Assembly (NCBI RefSeq): GCF_024159025.1
Contig: NZ_JAMYXC010000029.1
Span: 1 to 64,000 of the forward strand
Reading direction: 5' to 3'
Length of the DNA: 64,000 nt
From: Limimaricola litoreus
Lineage (GTDB): Bacteria > Pseudomonadota > Alphaproteobacteria > Rhodobacterales > Rhodobacteraceae
A program made the translations under genes and the position numbers. The notes under the pieces are model-generated. The model was given only the letters and a program-made list of their open reading frames with translations, was not told where the DNA came from and did no database searches. The first letter of the stretch is position 1, and every line of letters begins with the position of its first letter. This document shows positions 25,211 to 34,047 of this stretch, piece after piece.

Positions 25211-27046
25211 TCACGCTGCCGCACCGGTGATCGCGTCAGGATCCTCCGAAGCAACGAGAGCCTCCGGTCGAGCTTCGTCCCGCGTCCGGGTGTCCGGGCG
25301 GTTGACCGTGGTGAGATGCGTGAGGGACCGCATTGCCGCGCGACCCGAAATGATCCGCTGCGATGCAGCCGCCACCAAGCCCATGGGACCCCCGGGATTG
25401 CCTGGCAGAACCAGGGAGGGATCGGCCGCGCTCTGGTCCGCCGCCGTAGCGGCAAGGCGCCGGACGGCCTCGTAAAGCGCGACGATTTCCGTCTTTGCGA
25501 CCGAAGGCATGGCTGCCGTGTTGCGCCGCACATTATCAAAGTCGATCGTCTTGAAGCGTGCCAGAAGTTCAGCTGCGCTGCAGGTGACGGCACGCACGAA
25601 CAGATGCGACTGCGTGCTGCCGGCCTCTTCCAGCGTTTTCAGGCGCCCGGCATTGGCGCCAACGCGCTGGATCGCGAAGTCGGCCTCAGCCCGACCGCAG
25701 AACTCGAAGTCAGGATGCCGCGTTTCCCGTGCGCGCTGCGGTCGGGGCTCCACGCGCCGCTCCCAGGTCTGGGTCGCGCACCGCCGCTCGTGCGGCCGGC
25801 CGTTGGCTCCCGACATCTGCACCGTGGCGTCGATGTCGTTGACGAGATGGAAGGCGGGGTCGAGCTGGTTCTGCACGCTCGTCTTCCGGAAGCTCAGCGG
25901 CACCTTGATCGTGATGAGTTGTGCCTCCACCGCGGCTGCATTGAAACGCGCGATGGCTTCCCGAGCCGGTGCACCTCCCGAAATGTCGTCGATGACCACC
26001 TGGCCGGACAGCACAGGGGTATCGGCTTTCAACGTGTCGGACCTCACCGCAACCGCCGCGGGGCCGCCACTGGTCTCGCAATGTGCTGGCTCGCCGAGCG
26101 CTGCCCGCTGCGCGGTCCTGTCAGCTTGCTCGATCGGCAGGGCTTCAGGGGCGGCGGGCACCGCCTGTGCGCTCTGCCGCGGCATCGACACTGCAGGGGC
26201 GGCCGCCACGGTCCGAGCTTCCTCCGCCAGAGCTGCCTCGTAGAGCGCAACGATCTCGCTCATGTTGATCGAGCCACCGCCGACGCCGTTGCGGGCATGC
26301 CCCGCCATGTCGAGCCGCGCGAACCGGGCCTTCAGCTCTTCGGGGCTGCAGCCGGTGGCCCGCAGAAAGATGTTGGACTGGGCGCTCCATTGCGTCTCGA
26401 ACGGCTTCAGCTGACCGGCATGCGCGCCCACGCGCCGGATCACGAGGTCCGCTTCGGCCTGGCTGCAGCGTTCGAAATGCGGATGCGTGGTCTCCAAAGT
26501 GTGCAGCTGGCGCGGTTCCGAGCGGCGTTCCCAGATTTGCAGCACGCAAGGGACATCAACGGTCTTGCCCTCGAAGATGAAGGCATCTTGGGGCACCTCC
26601 TCTTCGTGCACGAGGTGGAGGTTCCTTGCGACGCGGTTCTGCTGCGTCTTCTTGCGGAACGTCGCAGGCAGGATGAACACGACCACGTCGGCGAAGCCGG
26701 CGGCATGGTTGAGGAAGGCGAGCGCCGCCTTCTCGCCAAAGGGCGGGTTGCCGATGACGAGGCAGCGACCGGTGGGTGCCGCGGGCGTCCAGTTCAGAAA
26801 GTCGGCTTTCACGATGCCCGGCGCCTTGGGGTCGAGGTCGAGCGCGATGCAGTCCGGCCCGAGAGGATGCGAAAAGGCACCTTCGCCTGCGGAGGGATCG
26901 ATATCCGTTTCGAAGGGGTTGGCGTCGTAGCGCGTCTTGACCTGCTTCACGATTGCTGCCGCGAGCTGCCTGTTGGTGTAAAACTGGCTCATCTTTTCGG
27001 CAATGGAAACGTGGCGGGTGTCGGCGGCCTTGGTGTTGGTGGTCAT
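25211..27046 (-). CDS. N6-type DNA methyltransferase-like protein fused to a degenerate copy of itself
   Basis: A 611-residue protein. The first half has class I methyltransferase motifs: DPSAGEGAF (50-58, SAM-binding) and VIGNPPFG (NPPF at 100-103, catalytic), then a distinctive region (FRKKTQQNR, LQIWERRSEPR, THPHFERC, RRVGAHAGQLK, SEIVALYEA). From about residue 345 the same series recurs (FRKTSVQNQ, TQTWERRVEPR, RHPDFEFC, QRVGANAGRLK, TEIVALYEA), but the NPPF site is replaced by DDISGG and no SAM motif is present. So it is an active-plus-inactive tandem. Related free-standing copy at 39634-40635. Probably adenine methylation of DNA (or RNA); restriction partner absent. Confidence 0.7.
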   Translation of the reverse strand: MTTNTKAADTRHVSIAEKMSQFYTNRQLAAAIVKQVKTRYDANPFETDIDPSAGEGAFSHPLGPDCIALDLDPKAPGIVKADFLNWTPAAPTGRCLVIGNPPFGEKAALAFLNHAAGFADVVVFILPATFRKKTQQNRVARNLHLVHEEEVPQDAFIFEGKTVDVPCVLQIWERRSEPRQLHTLETTHPHFERCSQAEADLVIRRVGAHAGQLKPFETQWSAQSNIFLRATGCSPEELKARFARLDMAGHARNGVGGGSINMSEIVALYEAALAEEARTVAAAPAVSMPRQSAQAVPAAPEALPIEQADRTAQRAALGEPAHCETSGGPAAVAVRSDTLKADTPVLSGQVVIDDISGGAPAREAIARFNAAAVEAQLITIKVPLSFRKTSVQNQLDPAFHLVNDIDATVQMSGANGRPHERRCATQTWERRVEPRPQRARETRHPDFEFCGRAEADFAIQRVGANAGRLKTLEEAGSTQSHLFVRAVTCSAAELLARFKTIDFDNVRRNTAAMPSVAKTEIVALYEAVRRLAATAADQSAADPSLVLPGNPGGPMGLVAAASQRIISGRAAMRSLTHLTTVNRPDTRTRDEARPEALVASEDPDAITGAAA

Positions 27047-27276
27047 GGATCGTGTCCCTCGTTGATGTGAGAGGGAAATTGATCCGGCGACCCGAACCCA
27101 GAAGCGGGTTTGTTTCTAATTATTCATTAGGTTTCAATGTCTTGAAGTATGTCCAAGATTTTTTCCAGTCGTATCCTATGTCGTGTGGTCTGCTGGCCCA
27201 CCGGGGCCATGCACGGTCAGGACGGAAGGTTTCATCTGATTTCTGCGGGTGGCTGTGCTTGCCGCGAAAGGAGCCT
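27047..27276. promoter_or_regulatory. AT-rich divergent promoter region
   Basis: The 230 bp between the methyltransferase-like gene and the DUF2384 gene include an AT-rich block (about 27110-27180, for example TTTCTAATTATTCATTAGG) unlike the surrounding DNA. It must hold both promoters. No defined operator was recognised. Confidence 0.4.
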
Positions 27277-27657
27277 ATGCTTCTCGGCATGGCTGACCCG
27301 TTCCCTCCGTTCCCGACCGCGCAGGAGCTGATCCGGCCCGATGGCAGGGTTGCCATCGATGACCTTCTCGATGAGCTCCGCCTGAGCCGGGCCGAACTCG
27401 CGCTCGCTCTTGGCCTGCCGGAGGACGCGCTGTGCGAGCCATCACGGCCGGATACGCAGCGCCGCCTCTGGGATCTGATCGAGATCCTTGCGCAAGTCGC
27501 CCCCTGGGCCGGCTCACTCCACGGGGCCTATGCTTGGGCTTCGACACAGCCCCTTCCGTCCTTCGGCGGCCGGACCGCCGCGGACCTGCTGCGGGAGGAT
27601 CGCGGCGGGGCAGTGGCGTCCTACGTCTCCCGGGTTACTCAAGGGGGCTACGCATGA
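27277..27657 (+). CDS. DUF2384 (MbcA/ParS/Xre) antitoxin-like protein, no toxin partner
   Basis: A 126-residue protein: a short XRE-like helical part (IDDLLDELRLSRAELALALGLPEDAL) and the C-terminal DUF2384 toxin-binding fold (RRLWDLIEILAQVAPWAGS, then FGGRTAADLLREDRGGAVASYVSRVTQGGYA). Such antitoxins are normally followed by a RES-domain toxin. Here only a 19-codon frame overlaps its stop and the next gene is on the other strand. The start may be 27277 or 27289 (ATG); AAAGGAG is near both. Confidence 0.78.
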   Translation: MLLGMADPFPPFPTAQELIRPDGRVAIDDLLDELRLSRAELALALGLPEDALCEPSRPDTQRRLWDLIEILAQVAPWAGSLHGAYAWASTQPLPSFGGRTAADLLREDRGGAVASYVSRVTQGGYA

Positions 27658-27912
27658 GGGGGGCTGGTCGGACAGGCAGGGGGCGCCAGCGGCTGGGCAG
27701 ACCCTCCAGGTGACATCGACTTACACCAGCAAGTTCATGAGGCTCTCGTCGGCTTCCTGACCAGATTGGAGCCTTCGGAAGACCCGTGCGCATGGGCGAT
27801 CCGGTGACACCACCCTGCAACAAGACCTTCCATACAGGGCCAATGATACCGGTCCGAGACGGCTGCTCGGATGCTTGCCGTCGGCCTTGGACGAGAGGCC
27901 TGCAGACCGAGC

Positions 27913-28659
27913 TCATGCATTGACCATGATGACCTTGGTGTTTGGATGGAATTTTTTGAACTCATCCTGCGACCAGCGCGTGTTGTCTGTGCGAAACCGG
28001 ATCCGGGCCTGACGATAGGCCTGCGTGCCTCGATCCTCCTCGTAGCCGATGATGAACTTATAGCCCGTGTGCCTGGCCCATTTGCTCAAGGCCGGTTCGA
28101 GACGCGCCCGGGTCGCGCGCAGATCGATCTGCGGTGGGCACCTCTGACCCTCGAACTCCTCGAAACCGGGGTTCGCTTGGAACAGGGTGAACTCAGGCCA
28201 TTTCTTCTTCCGGTGCAGCGTGATCTGCGCCAGCAGGGCGAGATCGAGGTCCCGCGACAGCAGGGTGATATCCGAGAGAGTCATCAGCCCGTAGACATTC
28301 ATGTCCGACATCAGCGCATGCATCCGAAGACCGAAGCACCACGACACAGTCCTGCGGCGTGGGCACAACTCGATATGCTCGAACAGCGCCGGCACCTCGG
28401 CCAGCGCCGGCACCGCGTTCTGAAAAAAGCGCAGATTGCCCGTGCGAGGTGCACATCCAAGTGCACGAAACCGGCTCACATGGCGATGGCAGGGGCGGCA
28501 CGCAAACTCCATCCAGTCCTCGCCCGTTCGCCAGCCATTCTCCTCTTGGTCCTGTTCGTGGATCAGCGCGTAGAACAGCTTCTGCGCTGGCACCGTCAGG
28601 ATGAGCTGCTTCGTCAGCTCCGCGACACTCTCCGATATTCTGAACTTCCCATTGCTCAC
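27913..28659 (-). CDS. Hypothetical protein, possible replication initiator
   Basis: A 248-residue protein. LTKQLILTVPAQKLFYALIHEQ at the N-terminus and FGLRMHALMSDMNVYGLMTLSDITLLSRDLDLALLAQI, WSQDEFKKFHP further on suggest two winged-helix-like halves, a layout of plasmid initiators, but no definitive motif was found. The upstream gap carries paired GGGGAAT repeats (28870-28885) resembling the CCCCGAAC part of the iterons before repA. Replication initiator is therefore a weak inference; unknown otherwise. Confidence 0.5.
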   Translation of the reverse strand: MSNGKFRISESVAELTKQLILTVPAQKLFYALIHEQDQEENGWRTGEDWMEFACRPCHRHVSRFRALGCAPRTGNLRFFQNAVPALAEVPALFEHIELCPRRRTVSWCFGLRMHALMSDMNVYGLMTLSDITLLSRDLDLALLAQITLHRKKKWPEFTLFQANPGFEEFEGQRCPPQIDLRATRARLEPALSKWARHTGYKFIIGYEEDRGTQAYRQARIRFRTDNTRWSQDEFKKFHPNTKVIMVNA

Positions 28660-29297
28660 CGCTTTTTCTCCTTCAATTCAATCCGGGAGCGAGATGGGTT
28701 CGAGTTGTGAAGGTGCAAAAATGCCAGCTGCCTCTGGAAGGCGGCCGCATGCCGCCAAGCGCCTGCCGCGCCTCTTCTTGAGCCTGTTTCCCAGCATCAA
28801 CGGCCTGCCAGAAATCCTCATCAGGGCCCGCATCTGTCCACTTTCATTCGCTTTTTGAGCCCTGAAGTTGGGGAATACGGGGAATGATAAGAACCCCCTG
28901 AAATGGCTTTGCGGGGGGGTTAGAGGAGCTTCTCGTCCCCGCTTTCTCTTCAAAGAAGGCGGTTCAACCTTTCCCTTGCAAGCCAGCAGAAGTCTTTGGC
29001 TGTAGCAGGCCTTACCAGCCAGGAAAGGTGACACCCGTCAACTGATCGGTAGGTGCAGTGTTCTGCAGGGCGGGACGGTCCACTATCGCAGACCCTTCTC
29101 TTGATCCAATCGTCTGACGCGTCAAAGCATGCCCACCTGATTTCAGGTGGTTTGTTTCCGACTTTCTGCCCTGAACCCAGATCCCGCCTGCCGGGAGAGT
29201 TCCACCCGGTCGGGCGGATGCCAGCGGGGCATGACGACGGATCCGCCATCGCGGACCCTCTTCCCGATCACGAGACTGAAAACGAAAGGATAAATTC
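28660..29297. other. About 640 bp without a clear gene; paired GGGGAAT repeats
   Basis: No convincing frame on either strand; the longest (minus, 28678-29034) is basic and repetitive. Features seen: GGGGAATA and CGGGGAATG side by side (28870-28886), then a G-run (28913-28919). The 3' edge contains AAAGGA, the ribosome binding site of the next gene. Confidence 0.4.
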
Positions 29298-29660
29298 ATG
29301 GGCCTTGATATGGGCTTCGTCAAACGTCGCGCAAAGACCGAGATCGCGAGCCTGCGCAAGCACCATGCGTTCGCCACCAGCTTCTTCAACTTCAATCCTC
29401 CTCCTTTCGAGGAGCCCTTTACCGATTTCCTGGTCGACGAGTGGATGATCAACGGAGTGGCCCACCAGTGGGGTATCGATGACGAGGAGGTGGTGCGCGC
29501 GGAAGCGGCGCTGTCAAAGGCGGTGTTTGAAAGCATCTGCGGCGACTGCGAGGACGACCACAACATCTCGGAACTCCGGCCGGTTTACCGGCGAATTATT
29601 GAGAGGCTATGCACTGCCGTCGGGGGTTCAACGCTCCTGTTGTGTTACTACTCCGCCTGA
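29298..29660 (+). CDS. Hypothetical protein (MGLDM-type)
   Basis: A 120-residue protein beginning MGLDMGFVKRRAK, with ASFFNFNPPPFEEPFTDFLVDEWMINGVAHQWGIDDEEV-like middle (actual ATSFFNFNPPP). Small proteins that begin MGLDM are common on phages and plasmids, without known function. AAAGGA lies 8 bp before the ATG. It precedes the recombinase pair on the same strand. Confidence 0.6.
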   Translation: MGLDMGFVKRRAKTEIASLRKHHAFATSFFNFNPPPFEEPFTDFLVDEWMINGVAHQWGIDDEEVVRAEAALSKAVFESICGDCEDDHNISELRPVYRRIIERLCTAVGGSTLLLCYYSA

Positions 29661-29795
29661 AGCACACCGGCTACCAAACTGAATTACATATAGATTTTGA
29701 AACACCCCCCGGCGGGAATCATCTCCTTCGCGATCGCCGCTGCGACCCCCTCCCGAATGAGGGGCCGCAGCGGCCTCGCTTCAATGGAGATGACG

Positions 29796-31742
29796 ATGAC
29801 CACCGCAGACACTCTCGCTGACGTTCACACCTGGGCCGTGGCTCAGGAGGAGGCGTCGGACGCCATCCGCGCGCTGCTGCGCGTGCCGGCCCGGCTGGGG
29901 CTCCTGGACGCCGATCTCGGCACCATCCCGGCCGATCTCGGCCATTTCGAGCGCCGCATCGCCGGGCAGGGCCATGCCCTGGTCAGCCGGGCGCGGGACA
30001 TGGCCAAGAGCGGCGCGCGCGAGGACTCGCGGCTGCGCTCGCTGCTGCGCCGCTACCACATCGCCCGATCCAACACGGGGCCCACCGACCCGGCCGTGCG
30101 GGCGCGTTACAACGCGTTGATCGAGATCATCGCGGCAGAGGAAGGCCCACCCGGCTCCGGCGCGCGCTGGAACATTGGAAAGCACCGCAGCTTGTGGGTG
30201 CTGCGCGCCCGGGCCTGTCTTGCGCCCGAAGCGCTGACTCAGGGCGAGATCGACCGGATCAGCGCCGAAATGAGTGCAGGCAAGCGCAAGGGGCTGCGCC
30301 GGGCCGTCGCGTTCCTCGGGGAGCTGCACCGGCTGACCAACGAACTGCCCGTGCTGCGGGAGTTCTTGCCGCTGGTGCCCCTGGTTTCTCCGGCAGGCTC
30401 GTCGCGGGCGCGCAAGCTGGACTGGGACGGGCTGCCAAAACCGTTCCGCGACTCGTTCGAGGCGGCGGCGGATGCCTGCCTGAAAGGGGCCGGCGATCAT
30501 GCCGAAGCCTTTCTCGCCCGGATCGAGGCCGGGGAGGATCCGGAAACCGTCATGGCCGAAGCCGATGCCATGGCCGAGAGCAAGAGCCGCGAGGTCGGCA
30601 AGCCCACGGCGGCGCGCACGCGCTACCGCGAGGCGGTAAGCTGGCTGGTGCGGTCGTGGGAAGATGCCGGAGGCGACACCGAGGACCTGCGCGACCTGCG
30701 TCAGCTCTTCGAGCGGACCACCATCGAGACCGCGATCCGCGACCAGATCGCGCGTTCCAAGGACGCAGCCGACCTGCGCGATCCTCTCGACTCCACGACG
30801 CTGAAGGCCCGCCTCATGGCGCTGATCACGCTGGCGCGCCGCGGGCTCGAGGACGCGCGCGCCGTGGCGATCCTGAAGTTCCTGGGCCAGCAGCACTACG
30901 AGATGCCGCGCCTCAAGCTCAAGAAGGATCGCGGCGGGGCCGGGATCCTGATGGAGGTCGACCGGATTGCCGCGATGCTGCGGCAGAAGCCGGCGCTCGC
31001 AGGCATCTGGGCCAATGCACCCGGCCGCATCGCCGAGGCCGCACGGCGGGATGTCGAAGCGGCCCAGTCGGCCGGGGATCGTGACGGGGAGATCAGCGCG
31101 CTGCGCCGTTTCGCCGGGGCGGCCGCTTATGCACTGCAGATGTCGCGACCGCTGCGGCCCACTTGCCTGCGCCATACCCGCATCGCCAGCAAGGATGATG
31201 CGCATGCGAACCTGAAGCGCGTCTCGCCCCGGAAGGATCTGCTGACCTTCCGCTACGCCCCATGGGAGGTGAAGAACGTCCGCGATGTCACCGTCGACGT
31301 GACCGGATCCGACGCGGAGATTTTGCGCGAATGGCTCGACCAATGGCGGCCGCAGATGATCGCCCTGCAGGATCTCGATCCGGACAACGTCTATCTCTTC
31401 CCCGGCGCGGCCCTCCCCAAGCCCGACAAAGGAGATCCGGTGGCATTGCCGCGTGGAGCCTATGCGCCGAGCTCCTTTCTCGACCTGTGGCGCGATAGTT
31501 CGGCGGAGCTCGGTGTTCACGAAACCCCGCATCGCATGCGGCATGTCGTGGCATTGCTGACGCTGGCCGCGCACCCGGGCGACTACGCGCGGGTATCGGC
31601 CATTCTCGGGAACACCGAGGCCACGGCCCGCCAGCACTACGGACGCGACAATGGCGAAGCGGCGGCGCGCCAGAGCCGCGCGGCGATGCTCGCGGCGCAT
31701 CCCGATCTCTTCAAGACATTGAACAGGAGGCATCGTCGATGA
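29796..31742 (+). CDS. Divergent tyrosine recombinase 1
   Basis: A 648-residue protein, start at MTTADTLADVH (29796) with GGAG 6 bp upstream. Most is helical and unrecognised. The C-terminal 170 residues have tyrosine-recombinase traits: LRPTCLRHTRI (candidate catalytic Arg), ETPHRMRHVVALL (HxxR) and LGNTEATARQHYGR (final Tyr; His replaced by Asn at LGN). It overlaps the next recombinase gene by 4 bp (ATGA). The atypical first-Arg region and Asn-for-His mark it as divergent; function as a DNA breaking-rejoining enzyme is likely but not proven. Confidence 0.62.
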   Translation: MTTADTLADVHTWAVAQEEASDAIRALLRVPARLGLLDADLGTIPADLGHFERRIAGQGHALVSRARDMAKSGAREDSRLRSLLRRYHIARSNTGPTDPAVRARYNALIEIIAAEEGPPGSGARWNIGKHRSLWVLRARACLAPEALTQGEIDRISAEMSAGKRKGLRRAVAFLGELHRLTNELPVLREFLPLVPLVSPAGSSRARKLDWDGLPKPFRDSFEAAADACLKGAGDHAEAFLARIEAGEDPETVMAEADAMAESKSREVGKPTAARTRYREAVSWLVRSWEDAGGDTEDLRDLRQLFERTTIETAIRDQIARSKDAADLRDPLDSTTLKARLMALITLARRGLEDARAVAILKFLGQQHYEMPRLKLKKDRGGAGILMEVDRIAAMLRQKPALAGIWANAPGRIAEAARRDVEAAQSAGDRDGEISALRRFAGAAAYALQMSRPLRPTCLRHTRIASKDDAHANLKRVSPRKDLLTFRYAPWEVKNVRDVTVDVTGSDAEILREWLDQWRPQMIALQDLDPDNVYLFPGAALPKPDKGDPVALPRGAYAPSSFLDLWRDSSAELGVHETPHRMRHVVALLTLAAHPGDYARVSAILGNTEATARQHYGRDNGEAAARQSRAAMLAAHPDLFKTLNRRHRR

Positions 31743-33151
31743 AGGACGATATCGCCCGGGCGCGCCTTGCCGGCGTGCCTGCGGACATCAGGAACCGGCT
31801 GCTTGCGGCGCGCGCCGCTCTGCCGGCCGGCGCGATCAGCGTAGTGGCGCGGTTCTTTGCCGTGCTGGACGAGCGCGGCGAGCTTTTCGATGCGCCCACG
31901 CGGGCGAGCTTCGAGGCGGCCTGCGGCAGCGAGTCCACCTTGGGCCTGCTGCTGCGTGTGCTTGAACGGCATGCGCCCGAGGTCGGGCTCGCCGAGGGCC
32001 GGGCCCTGCGCCAGGCGCATTACCGCGCGCGACCCAGTGGCAAGGGGGCGGCTCACCAACAGGATCCCGCGGGGCAACCACAGGTGCGGAAAGAGCGTCA
32101 GGGTGCAACGTCGCAGCTACCGCAGCCGCGCGATTGGCCGGACGCCTGGCTTGCCTTGCTGCCGGGCCTGCGGGCGGCGCCGATCGCCGACAGCTCTATC
32201 GCCAGGCACATCGCCTCGATCAACAGATGTGCCGAGATGCTGTCGGATCTGTCCTGCCCACCGCGGCTCGGCTGGCTGCTCGCCTGGGAACTGGCGGAAA
32301 TCCTCCAGGAGCGCGGCGGCAAAGCCGCGAAGGCGCGCGCGGGGCAGGGCAAAGAGGTGACCGGCATCGGTCCGCGTAGTGCGGCCGCCTATATCGGCGC
32401 GCTGGTGAGCCTTGGCCTGCATGGCGAGCTGGAGCCGGCGGCCCTCAAGGGGCTGCGCGCGGTGCGGTCGCAGCTGCAGCGCAAGGCCAGGCGGGCCCCC
32501 AAGCGCAAGACCAGCCGGATCGAGGCGCTTTACGAGAAGGGCGGCTACGCCGAGATTCTGCGCGTCATCGCCCATGAAATCGAGCGCGCGGCCGCCTTGC
32601 CCGCTTGGCGATCGGAGGCGGAGATCGCGCGCGCGGCGTCGGCAATCCTCGCGGTGGCGGTCAATATGCCCGCCCGCACCGGCGATGTCGCGGCCTGGAA
32701 GATCGGGGAGGAGCTCCTGCGCGACCCCTGTGGCGACTGGCGGTTGCGCTGGCGGCAAGGCAAGACCGGTCACTGGCAGGATGCCGGCACGCTCTGGCCC
32801 GAGGTTGGACTGGTGCTCGACCTGCACATCCTCGGGGATCGGCCAGGCCGACAGGTCCAGCAGCGCCATGACGCGCTGCAGGGGCTGAACTGGCTGACAT
32901 TCTCATCAGACGCCTACGCATCGAAATGGCCAAGCGAAAAGGTCAAGGCGGTGGTTGGCATACCGCTGCACGACCTGCGCACCCTGGCGGCGGACTACCT
33001 GCGCCTGCACGATCCCGCGAAGGCACCGGACATCGTTTCGTCGCTGCTCGGCCATGCCACGCGGCAGGCGGGCGAGGCTTACCGGGCGCTGTGCTCCGAC
33101 ACCGTTGCACAGCGGGAGTGGATGGCCGTCCGGGCAGGGGCGTCCGGCTAA
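31739..33151 (+). CDS. Divergent tyrosine recombinase 2
   Basis: A 470-residue protein. The C-terminal domain includes VNMPARTGDVAAWKI (candidate catalytic Arg in ARTGD), IPLHDLRTLAADYLRLHD (HxLR) and LLGHATRQAGEAYRALC (His, Tyr). Its ATG lies in the stop of the first recombinase gene, so the two are made together. A pair of unequal, cooperating tyrosine recombinases recalls the multi-recombinase modules of other mobile elements (for example Tn554-type), but sequence resemblance is only at the catalytic box level. Confidence 0.68.
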   Translation: MKDDIARARLAGVPADIRNRLLAARAALPAGAISVVARFFAVLDERGELFDAPTRASFEAACGSESTLGLLLRVLERHAPEVGLAEGRALRQAHYRARPSGKGAAHQQDPAGQPQVRKERQGATSQLPQPRDWPDAWLALLPGLRAAPIADSSIARHIASINRCAEMLSDLSCPPRLGWLLAWELAEILQERGGKAAKARAGQGKEVTGIGPRSAAAYIGALVSLGLHGELEPAALKGLRAVRSQLQRKARRAPKRKTSRIEALYEKGGYAEILRVIAHEIERAAALPAWRSEAEIARAASAILAVAVNMPARTGDVAAWKIGEELLRDPCGDWRLRWRQGKTGHWQDAGTLWPEVGLVLDLHILGDRPGRQVQQRHDALQGLNWLTFSSDAYASKWPSEKVKAVVGIPLHDLRTLAADYLRLHDPAKAPDIVSSLLGHATRQAGEAYRALCSDTVAQREWMAVRAGASG

Positions 33152-33250
33152 GAGGATCGTCGGCGATCCGTGCGCGCCTTCCATTCGGCGCCTGAAATTT
33201 TTTCGCGTTGAAGATTTTGGTTCCGCTCTCGCGGGGCCAATCTGCTTCTC

Positions 33251-33625
33251 ATGGAACAGACCCACGAGTATATGCTCACGACCGATGAGGTCGCAGCGCA
33301 TTTCGACCTCTCGCCACGCACCGTGCGGCACCACCTCCAGCTGGGCAATTTGCGGGGGGCAAAGAGAAACCGCGACTGGCGCTGCCGCTGGCCCGATCTC
33401 TGGGCCGTGGAGAAGGGGCCAACCCCCAAGGGAGATCGTGCCGCCTTCTACAAGGCCCCCCTCCTGAGCAAGAGTGGTCTTGCGGCCAAGGAGCGCATCA
33501 GCGTGCGGACCGTGGAGCGCTGGGTCGAACAGGGCCTGCCCACCCGCAACGTCTTCGGCAGCGTCCGTATCGCTGAGGTCGACGCCGAGGAATGGTTGAA
33601 ATGGTATTTTGGTAGAGAGGGTTAG
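33251..33625 (+). CDS. Double helix-turn-helix (MerR/excisionase-like) protein
   Basis: A 124-residue protein with two similar HTH_17-type domains: YMLTTDEVAAHFDLSPRTVRHHLQLGNLRGAK (residues 8-40) and LLSKSGLAAKERISVRTVERWVEQGLPTRNVFG (70-103). It follows the recombinase pair by 99 bp. Small HTH proteins beside tyrosine recombinases commonly act as excisionases or directionality factors. A duplicated domain would suit binding two half-sites, such as the palindromes just downstream. Confidence 0.72.
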   Translation: MEQTHEYMLTTDEVAAHFDLSPRTVRHHLQLGNLRGAKRNRDWRCRWPDLWAVEKGPTPKGDRAAFYKAPLLSKSGLAAKERISVRTVERWVEQGLPTRNVFGSVRIAEVDAEEWLKWYFGREG

Positions 33626-33651
33626 CAGATCGCGTTGGCCGACTGTGTTTC

Positions 33652-33701
33652 GGTATGTACGCGGTATTGCCGCTTACATACCGGTATTGCCGACACAATA
33701 C
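33652..33701. repeat. Nested palindromes and direct repeats, candidate recombination site
   Basis: GGTATGTACGCGG (33652-33664) faces CCGCTTACATACC (33670-33682) with a 5-base centre and one mismatch. CGGTATTGCCG occurs at 33662 and again at 33682, exactly 20 bp apart, and GTATTG/CAATAC form a further inverted pair (33684-33701). It is 26 bp after the double-HTH gene and in the 420-bp gap before 34048. Candidate core or accessory site for the recombinase pair. Confidence 0.6.
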
Positions 33702-34047
33702 TCGGGAGCGAAGCGAGCCAGTCCGCCCCCATGTATCGTCTTTTGGCGAGCAAGCCGCCCTTGGCCGACAGCACAACGGGCGCGCAGAGGCAGCGGCGCC
33801 TACCGATCCAACACGATCTGCGGACACCCCCTTTGGGTATGGGTGGCGAACGAGTGCTGGATCAATCTGAGTTTCACTCAGCACCGCCTCTGTCGGCGAT
33901 CCCGACTGCCCTACCCCTGCCACCATGATCCGTCGAGTAGACGCAGCGATCCTTTTTCCGGACAGGCAGAATGGAACGGCATTTCACACGCCCCTCGGCG
34001 TCGGGCGGCACCCTGCCGCCCGCACCAACGGGAAACGTATGGCGTCC

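Noticed and set aside
25142-27070. 642-codon plus-strand frame opposite the methyltransferase fusion
   Set aside because: Arg/Gly-rich shadow; the minus-strand protein has clear motifs.
29781-31733. 650-codon open frame antisense to the first recombinase gene
   Set aside because: It mirrors the recombinase in GC-rich DNA, has no family resemblance or ribosome binding site, and is the usual shadow frame.
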